Shown piece after piece: positions 13,239 to 18,567 of a stretch of 18,567 nt of DNA. Every line of letters begins with the position of its first letter. Positions within the stretch are counted from its first letter, which is position 1. The notes below the pieces were generated by a model. The model worked only from the letters and a program-made list of their open reading frames with translations, ran no database searches and had not been told where the DNA came from. The DNA is from an uncultured Actinomycetes bacterium (GTDB taxonomy: Bacteria > Actinomycetota > Acidimicrobiia > Acidimicrobiales > RAAP-2): NCBI GenBank assembly GCA_903826715.1, contig CAIKFN010000146.1:1-18567 (forward strand), written 5' to 3'. The translations under genes and the position numbers were made by a program.

Positions 13239-14075
13239 ATGAAAATAGTTCTACTTGGAACTGGTTCCCCAATCCCGAATCCTGACAACGCTGGTCCTTC
13301 TACTTTGATACAAACCGGTACTTCCAATATTCTTTTTGACGCAGGCCGAGGTGTGGTCATGCGGCTCGCTAAGGCGCAGCTAATTCCAGCAATGCTGCAC
13401 GGAGTAGTTCTCACTCACTTGCACAGTGACCACGTCTGCGATCTCAATGATGTGATTACTACTCAGTGGGTGATGGCACCCTCAGGGACTAATTTTAAAA
13501 TCGTTGGTCCAGTTGGGACGAAAGCATTCATTGAAGGCATGCGAGAGATGCTGCAGGCCGACGTTGGATACCGCATTGGTCACCACGCTGACCTCAACGA
13601 ACCACCAAAACTCGAAGTGCTCGAAGTGCTCCCCGGAGACAAGTTCACTATTGGTGACCAAGAAATTATTGCCGGGGCAACAGACCATCGTCCAGTAGAT
13701 CCTTCACTTGGGTACCGAATTGAAAAAGACGGGGAAAGTGTTGTCATCGGTGGCGACGGAGTTCCGTGTGCGACACTTGACGAGCTCGTAAAGGGCGCAA
13801 GCGCGTACGTACAGACTGTTATTCGTGATGATTGGGTTAAATCAATCCCGAACCCACGACTACAAGACATTCTGGATTACCACTCGAGCGTGGCTCAGGC
13901 AGCCGACACGGCGCAGCGTGGTGGCGTAAAAGCATTAGTGCTTACTCACTTCGTGCCGCCATTGTCTAAAGAAACAGAGCATGAGTGGCGCGAACTCGCT
14001 TCAAGTTTCAGCGGACTTGTTGTAATGGGTCCGGACCTCACAACACTCGATGTGACAACAATGGTTGTTTCATAG
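13239..14075 (+). CDS. MBL-fold metallo-hydrolase, RNase Z-like
   Basis: Metallo-beta-lactamase-fold protein of 278 residues. The start KIVLLGTGSPIPNPDNAGPS is typical of the RNase Z/arylsulfatase-like branch. Metal ligands appear complete: THLHSDH (H60, H62, D64, H65), H150 in GATDHRP, D173 in GGDGVP and H237 in LVLTHFVPP. The YHSSVAQAADTAQRGG segment also fits this branch. There is no long flexible arm of tRNA-processing RNase Z, so a role as a small-molecule or phosphodiester hydrolase is as likely; the substrate is unknown. ATG 13239 is chosen because AGGAG stands five bases upstream and the fold begins there; an in-frame ATG at 13173 would overlap the divergent gene. A GNAT gene follows three bases after the stop, so they are likely co-transcribed. 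Confidence 0.88.
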   Translation: MKIVLLGTGSPIPNPDNAGPSTLIQTGTSNILFDAGRGVVMRLAKAQLIPAMLHGVVLTHLHSDHVCDLNDVITTQWVMAPSGTNFKIVGPVGTKAFIEGMREMLQADVGYRIGHHADLNEPPKLEVLEVLPGDKFTIGDQEIIAGATDHRPVDPSLGYRIEKDGESVVIGGDGVPCATLDELVKGASAYVQTVIRDDWVKSIPNPRLQDILDYHSSVAQAADTAQRGGVKALVLTHFVPPLSKETEHEWRELASSFSGLVVMGPDLTTLDVTTMVVS

Positions 14076-14078
14076 CGT

Positions 14079-14702
14079 ATGGAAAACTTTCGCGTTGATG
14101 AACGAGCGCTCTCCAGGAAAGACATCAGGGACGCATGCTGGGTTGCTCAGCGTGCATTCATGGATGACCCATTTTTTTGTCATCTCTCACCTGGGCCAAA
14201 GCTGCGCAAGCGCGGCTTGTACTTATTCTTCTTAAACCAGTTATTGCACTTCGGAAAGGGCGGGAGAATTATTACTGTACGAAATGAATCAGACGTAATA
14301 GTTGGCGTCTCTGCATGGTTGCCAGATGGCTGCTATCCCCAGCCAGCGCTCACCCAGCTGGCTCAGATTCCTGGAGTTCTCCGCTCAATGTATCGTCGCC
14401 CATTAGCGCTTGTTGATGGGACAAAGTATTTAAACGAAATGGCAAAGAAGCACCCCAAAGATCCGCACTGGTATTTATTTCTTTTAGTTGCTGAGCCAGA
14501 AATTCAGCGAAGTGGCATAGGAACAATGCTTATGAACCACGCGTTTAGAGAAATCGACCCGCAAGGCTTACCGGTGTATCTAGAAACTCAGAATGAAGAC
14601 AACATTGCGTACTACCAGAGATTTGGATTCGAGCCACGTGAGCCACTCACCCCAGTAAAAAATGGCCCGCCACTGCTTCGTATGTGGCGAAACGCTCGCT
14701 AG
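14079..14702 (+). CDS. GNAT-family N-acetyltransferase
   Basis: Acetyl-CoA-dependent acyltransferase of 207 residues. The acetyl-CoA-binding motif A is in PEIQRSGIGTMLMNHAF (Q/R-x-x-G-x-G at about 148-153), followed by VYLETQNEDNIAYYQRFGF, the typical motif B with the tyrosine that protonates the thiol. The N-terminal part (DACWVAQRAFMDDPFF) resembles the stand-alone acetyltransferases found widely in actinobacteria. The substrate (amino group of a small molecule, antibiotic or protein) cannot be read from the sequence. It begins three bases after the metallo-hydrolase gene and so probably shares its transcript. The TAG stop shares CTAG with the convergent monooxygenase gene, and an intrinsic terminator overlaps this junction. 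Confidence 0.85.
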   Translation: MENFRVDERALSRKDIRDACWVAQRAFMDDPFFCHLSPGPKLRKRGLYLFFLNQLLHFGKGGRIITVRNESDVIVGVSAWLPDGCYPQPALTQLAQIPGVLRSMYRRPLALVDGTKYLNEMAKKHPKDPHWYLFLLVAEPEIQRSGIGTMLMNHAFREIDPQGLPVYLETQNEDNIAYYQRFGFEPREPLTPVKNGPPLLRMWRNAR

Positions 14703-14710
14703 CGTTTTTT
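14690..14710 (+). terminator. Rho-independent terminator straddling the GNAT/monooxygenase stop codons
   Basis: AAACGCT, loop CGCT, AGCGTTT form a seven-base-pair stem running into six T (14705-14710). The loop and right arm include the shared stop tetramer CTAG (14699-14702). The T-run is the complement of two lysine codons of the monooxygenase. It works as a terminator only for the plus-strand transcript. Confidence 0.7.
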
Positions 14711-16168
14711 AGCGTTACTGAACACCAGTTCATCATCAATTTTGCCGTGCTTTAAAAGCATGGTGTCTAGCGCAAAGTTTTGATACAACTTCCACGGCTT
14801 CTTCATTGCTTGCATTGGAAGATTTCCCTGTGCACGCATGATGTAGCCAGAAGTTAGTCCCATTGTTGGTTCTAGATTCTCGTCGCTAGGAACATTTGGA
14901 GTCGCTTGGCGAACGCCCAACTTTTCCATTTTGTTAAGTAGGCGACATATGTAGTCAGCAGTCAGGTCCGCTTTGAGTGTCCATGATGCATTCGTGTATC
15001 CAAATGTTGTTCCCAAATTGGGAACACCTGAAAGCATGATGCCCTTGTAAGAAACTGTCTTTCCAATGTCAACCGGGACACCATCAACGCTGATACTCAT
15101 TCCACCCAGCAACTGCATCACGAGTCCAGTAGCAGTAACAATGATGTCTGCCTTCAGCTCTTTGCCCGATGCGAGAAGGATTCCGTCGACGGTAAAGGTC
15201 TGAATTGTGTCAGTAACTATTTCTGCTTTACCCGAAGAAATTGCAGTGAAGAGATCACCGTTTGGAACGAGGCAAAGTCTTTGGTCCCATGGATTGTACG
15301 TAGGGTTGAAGTGTGTATCAACGTCGTATCCCTCAGGAAGCATGGCGATTGCGCCTTCGCGGAGTCTCTGCTTGATCAATTCAGGCTTTTTTTGACTCAA
15401 CTGGTACATCAGCATGCCGAGAGAGATGGTTTTGAAGCGAATTAATTTGTGAGCAATTTTGGGTGAAAACTTTGCTCGTATTTTGTCAGCGAACTCATCA
15501 ACATCAGGACGAGCCACAACATAGGTTGGTGAGCGTTGTAGCAACACAACTTTGGCTGCATCCTTTGCCATTGCAGGCACGATGGTCATCGCTGTTGCTC
15601 CACTACCGATAACGACAACATTTTTATTCTTGTAGTCGAGATTCTCTGGCCAGAGCTGAGGGTGCACCAGTTTTCCCTGGAACTTCTCCTCACCCGGGAA
15701 ATCAGGACGATAGCCCTTGTCGTAGGTGTAATACCCAGTGTTGCCCCACAGAAAGTTGCACGTCATTGTTTCGCTGAAATCGCTGTCAGTGTGTTTGATA
15801 GTTAAGGTCCACGATGCACTTTCGCTTGACCATTTAGCATCGACGACACGTCGGTTATAGCGAATGCGCTCTTCAACGCCAAATTTTTCAGCCGTCTCTC
15901 GAATGTAATTAAGAATTAGTGGACCGTCAGCTATTGATTTCTTTTCACGCCAAGGCGCAAACGAATAACCAAGTGTGTACATGTCTGAATCGCTGCGTAC
16001 AGCTGGGTAACGAAAGAGATCCCACGTCCCTCCACTTACGCTTCGAGACTCAAGAATGGCGAACGCTCTCGAGGGTGACTGCATCATTAAGTGGCACGCT
16101 GCTCCAATGCCCGAAAGCCCAGCGCCAACTACCACTACATCTACGTGATTTGAACTAGCTGTGTCCAT
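14699..16168 (-). CDS. Flavin-containing Baeyer-Villiger-type monooxygenase (EthA-like)
   Basis: FAD- and NADPH-dependent monooxygenase that would insert oxygen into ketones or oxidise sulfides. The 489-residue protein matches the length of mycobacterial EthA. In order: FAD-binding GAGLSGIGAA (about 16-25), GGTWDLFRYP (46-55), the Baeyer-Villiger fingerprint F-x-G-x-x-x-H-x-x-x-W-P realised as FQGKLVHPQLWP (163-174), NADPH-binding GSGATA (188-193) and the VTATG motif near the C-terminus. ATG 16168 is preferred, but GTG 16177 (three residues longer) is also open; neither has a Shine-Dalgarno sequence. It starts 25 bases behind sufB and probably reads through from it. The natural substrate is unknown. 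Its stop overlaps that of the GNAT gene. Confidence 0.9.
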   Translation of the reverse strand: MDTASSNHVDVVVVGAGLSGIGAACHLMMQSPSRAFAILESRSVSGGTWDLFRYPAVRSDSDMYTLGYSFAPWREKKSIADGPLILNYIRETAEKFGVEERIRYNRRVVDAKWSSESASWTLTIKHTDSDFSETMTCNFLWGNTGYYTYDKGYRPDFPGEEKFQGKLVHPQLWPENLDYKNKNVVVIGSGATAMTIVPAMAKDAAKVVLLQRSPTYVVARPDVDEFADKIRAKFSPKIAHKLIRFKTISLGMLMYQLSQKKPELIKQRLREGAIAMLPEGYDVDTHFNPTYNPWDQRLCLVPNGDLFTAISSGKAEIVTDTIQTFTVDGILLASGKELKADIIVTATGLVMQLLGGMSISVDGVPVDIGKTVSYKGIMLSGVPNLGTTFGYTNASWTLKADLTADYICRLLNKMEKLGVRQATPNVPSDENLEPTMGLTSGYIMRAQGNLPMQAMKKPWKLYQNFALDTMLLKHGKIDDELVFSNAKKR

Positions 16169-16193
16169 GTAGGACACACTACATAGTCAATCG

Positions 16194-17594
16194 TTAACCG
16201 ATTGAACCTTCCATTTGGAGCTCAATTAGTCGTGACCACTCAACGGCATATTCCATAGGAAGTGTTCTGGTAACTGGCTCAATAAAACCGTTGACGATCA
16301 TGCCCATGGCTTGTGCCTCTGTGAGCCCACGGCTCATTAGGTAGAACAACTGGTCATCACCGATCTTCGAAACCGTGGCTTCGTGACCAATTGATGCATC
16401 CTGCTCGCCTACTTCCATGTACGGCTTGGTTTCAGAAATTGACTGCTCGTCGAGAATAAGTGCATCGCAACGCACAAAACTCTTCGCTCCAGTTGCGCCT
16501 TGTTCAACCTTTACAAGTCCACGGTAGGAAGTTAGTCCACCATCTTTTGAAATTGACTTAGAAACAATTGTTGACGTGGTTTCTGGTGCACAGTGAACCA
16601 TCTTTGCTCCAGCGTCTTGCACTTGGCCGGGGCCAGCGTAGGCAACTGAAAGAACTTCACCCGACGCCTTTGGTCCCATCAAGTAGACAGCTGGGTACTT
16701 CATTGTGAGTCGTGAGCCAATGTTTCCATCAATCCACTCAACATGAGCTTCTGCTTCTGCACGTGCACGCTTTGTCACCAAGTTGTAAACGTTGTTAGAC
16801 CAGTTCTGAATTGTGGTGTACGTAATACGTGATCCAGGAAGTGCCACGAGCTCGACAACTGCTGAGTGCAGAGAGTCAGTTGAGTAGACCGGAGCCGAGC
16901 AACCTTCTACGTAGTGAACCTGTGATCCTTCATCAGCAATGATGAGGGTGCGCTCAAACTGGCCCATGTTTTCAGTGTTGATACGGAAGTATGCCTGAAG
17001 TGGTTGGTCAACCTTTACTCCTGGTGGAACATAAATGAACGACCCACCTGACCATACAGCTGAGTTCAATGCTGCAAACTTGTTGTCATTTGGTGGAATA
17101 ATTTTTCCGAAGTATTTACGCACGAGCTCTGGGTACTCACGAACAGCAGTGTCCATGTCGCAGAACAAAACTCCTAGACGTTCCAGATCTTCACGGTTAC
17201 GGTGAAACACAACTTCTGATTCGTACTGTGCTGTAACTCCAGCTAAGTATTTACGCTCAGCTTCAGGAATACCAAGCTTTTCATACGTATTCTTAATTGC
17301 GTCTGGAAGGTCTTCCCAACGGTCGACCTGATTTTCAGTTGGTTTGATGTAGTAGTAAATGTCATTGAAGTCGAGGTCTGGCATGCGACTCGCGAACCAA
17401 GGAAGCATGGGCTTTCGTTCGAAGTTCTTTAGAGCGTTGAGACGAAAGTCGAGCATCCATTGCTCTTCTTTCTTCATTGCTGACATCTCACGGACGATTG
17501 CCTCGTTGATGCCCTTCTTTGGCTTAAAGACGGCGAGGTGCTCGTCAGACCAGCCCAACTGGTAACGGCTGAAATCTAGATTGTCAATTGCCAT
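16194..17594 (-). CDS. sufB: Fe-S cluster assembly scaffold subunit SufB
   Basis: Main scaffold subunit of SufBCD, where the new Fe-S cluster forms in the cytoplasm. The 466-residue protein has the SufB N-terminal region, the beta-helix core (WSGGSFIYVPPGVKVDQPLQ and YVEGCSAPVY) and the functional C-terminal part: C376 in FVRCDALILDEQS and E405 in IGHEATVSKI. These correspond to E. coli C405 and E434, both needed for cluster building, with the same 29-residue offset. There is no intein, unlike mycobacterial SufB. ATG 17594 has AAGGAG four bases upstream. The gene lies apart from sufD and sufS and is followed by the monooxygenase gene after 25 bases. Confidence 0.97.
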   Translation of the reverse strand: MAIDNLDFSRYQLGWSDEHLAVFKPKKGINEAIVREMSAMKKEEQWMLDFRLNALKNFERKPMLPWFASRMPDLDFNDIYYYIKPTENQVDRWEDLPDAIKNTYEKLGIPEAERKYLAGVTAQYESEVVFHRNREDLERLGVLFCDMDTAVREYPELVRKYFGKIIPPNDNKFAALNSAVWSGGSFIYVPPGVKVDQPLQAYFRINTENMGQFERTLIIADEGSQVHYVEGCSAPVYSTDSLHSAVVELVALPGSRITYTTIQNWSNNVYNLVTKRARAEAEAHVEWIDGNIGSRLTMKYPAVYLMGPKASGEVLSVAYAGPGQVQDAGAKMVHCAPETTSTIVSKSISKDGGLTSYRGLVKVEQGATGAKSFVRCDALILDEQSISETKPYMEVGEQDASIGHEATVSKIGDDQLFYLMSRGLTEAQAMGMIVNGFIEPVTRTLPMEYAVEWSRLIELQMEGSIG

Positions 17595-17598
17595 GTAG

Positions 17599-17629
17599 CT
17601 CCTTGGGGATTTACCCTACGTCCATAGTA
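17599..17629 (-). promoter_or_regulatory. sufB ribosome binding site and candidate -10 boxes
   Basis: The minus strand shows AAGGAG at 17604-17599, four bases before the ATG. Two TAnnnT hexamers lie upstream: TAGGGT at 17618-17613 and TACTAT at 17629-17624; I cannot tell which is used. The CTAC and GTAG copies at 17628-17617 flank the sequence TATGGAC as a small inverted repeat. Confidence 0.4.
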
Positions 17630-17679
17630 GTAACTAAATGAGGGCTCATGTCTAAGAATTACTGGCAAACTAGCAATCC

Positions 17680-18567
17680 ATGAACAAACCATCAGTCCCT
17701 AAGCGTCCGCACTCTCTCACCCACCACGGTGACACCCGAGTTGACCCCTACTACTGGCTGATGGACCGTAGTAGCGAAGAAGTACTTTCGCACCTACGTA
17801 ACGAGAACGACTTCCTAAAAGACGAACTGAAGCACCTAGAGCCACTCACCGAAGAGCTCTTTCAAGAAATGAAGAATCGCATTGAAGAGACCGACAACTC
17901 TGTTCCGTCTCGAAAGCGTTCTTGGTGGCACTACAGCCGCACCGTTGAAGGTCTTCAGTATCCAATTGTTTGTCGCCTAAAAGCAGCGAGCAATGACTAC
18001 ACCCCTCCAACAATTGATCCGCTAACACCAATTGAGGGTGAAGAGATTGTTATTGACATGAACGTAGAGGCTGGTGACAGCGACTTCTTCTCGGTTGGAG
18101 TTCTCGCAATAAGTTTCGATGACAAGTGGTTAGCGGTTGGAACTGACTTTGAAGGTAACGAACGACACCGCGTGACCTTTCGCTCGCTCGTAGGAGAAAC
18201 TGCACCTGATGACGTCATTGAAGATGTTCACTACGGATCAGCGTGGTCAACAGATTCGAAGTACTTCTTTTATACGCGTGTCGATGACGCGTGGCGCCCC
18301 TACCAACTGTGGCGACACAAACTCGGAACAGATGCGTCTCAGGATGTTCTCGTATTCCAAGAAGACAACCTGCAGTTCAACGTAGGCATTGGAAGATCTC
18401 GCGATGACAAAATTATTGTTGTTGCACTCAGCTCATCAATGACAACCGAGTGCTACTGGCTACCAGCAGATAATCCAACTGCAGAGCTGCAACTCATTGA
18501 GACTCGTCGCCACGGCATTGAATACAGCATTGATCACTTCACTGACAAGAATGCGAATGGCTGGTGG
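17680..18567 (+). CDS. ptrB: Oligopeptidase B (prolyl oligopeptidase family), N-terminal part
   Basis: Serine peptidase that cleaves short peptides after basic residues, acting in the cytoplasm. The first 296 codons are in the window and the frame stays open to the right edge, so the C-terminal catalytic domain is not seen. The visible part fits the N-terminal helix and beta-propeller of the family: VDPYYWLMDRSSEEVLSHLR, the ENDFLKDELKHLEPLTEELFQEMKNRI helix read as two parts, and propeller strands such as YPIVCRLK, VGVLAISFDDKWLAVGTDFEG and WSTDSKYFFYTRVDDAWRPY. The start ATG is at 17680; no Shine-Dalgarno sequence precedes it, and CAAACT eight bases upstream may be a leaderless -10 box. It is divergent from sufB across 85 bases. 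Confidence 0.9.
   Translation, partial: MNKPSVPKRPHSLTHHGDTRVDPYYWLMDRSSEEVLSHLRNENDFLKDELKHLEPLTEELFQEMKNRIEETDNSVPSRKRSWWHYSRTVEGLQYPIVCRLKAASNDYTPPTIDPLTPIEGEEIVIDMNVEAGDSDFFSVGVLAISFDDKWLAVGTDFEGNERHRVTFRSLVGETAPDDVIEDVHYGSAWSTDSKYFFYTRVDDAWRPYQLWRHKLGTDASQDVLVFQEDNLQFNVGIGRSRDDKIIVVALSSSMTTECYWLPADNPTAELQLIETRRHGIEYSIDHFTDKNANGWW

Noticed and set aside
16194..17594. Intein in SufB
   Set aside because: Mycobacterial SufB often has one, but this protein is of normal length (466 residues) and continuous through the conserved regions.
1..18567. Search for tRNA, rRNA, CRISPR array, insertion sequence, prophage or toxin-antitoxin genes
   Set aside because: All gaps are under 100 bases and filled by promoters or hairpins; no such element was seen, and nothing points to recent transfer.

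Overview
Organism: the window looks like an actinobacterium (Actinomycetota), perhaps a compact aquatic lineage related to Acidimicrobiia. The evidence is a SufU-type (not SufE) SUF system with a Rieske ferredoxin between sufD and sufC, a LytR-CpsA-Psr cell-wall ligase, an EthA-like Baeyer-Villiger monooxygenase, fatty-acid oxidation enzymes, intermediate G+C by eye, and TAnnnT -10 boxes placed 6-7 bases before start codons. The lineage is an inference. The DNA is about 97% coding. No gap exceeds 93 bases, and there is no tRNA, rRNA, CRISPR array, insertion sequence or phage gene. Layout, left to right. (1) 1-1482, minus: the start of a 2-oxo-acid dehydrogenase E2 gene (cut by the left edge) behind lpdA. 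(2) 1563-2455, minus: rnhA behind a cysteine-free Rrf2 regulator. (3) 2519-5713: thiE, an alpha/beta hydrolase whose nucleophile serine is missing, an acyl-CoA dehydrogenase, and a glyoxalase-II-like metallo-hydrolase. (4) 5756-8213, plus: sufC-sufS-sufU. (5) 8210-9601, minus: LCP protein. (6) 9637-11914, minus: sufD-Rieske-second sufC, chained by ATGA overlaps. (7) 12003-14702: a dienoyl-CoA isomerase-like crotonase, a small four-cysteine protein of unknown function, an RNase Z-like metallo-hydrolase and a GNAT acetyltransferase. (8) 14699-17594, minus: sufB followed by the monooxygenase. (9) From 17680, plus: oligopeptidase B, cut by the right edge. How the genes work together: SufS removes sulfur from cysteine, SufU carries it, and SufB-SufC-SufD assemble the Fe-S cluster. 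All these parts are present but lie in three transcription units with two different SufC ATPases, which is the most interesting feature here. LpdA and E2 belong to the TCA-cycle 2-oxo-acid dehydrogenases. The acyl-CoA dehydrogenase and the crotonase suggest fatty-acid use. All four convergent gene pairs share exactly four bases at their stop codons, and hairpins (two with T-runs, so likely terminators) lie at or near these junctions inside coding sequence.
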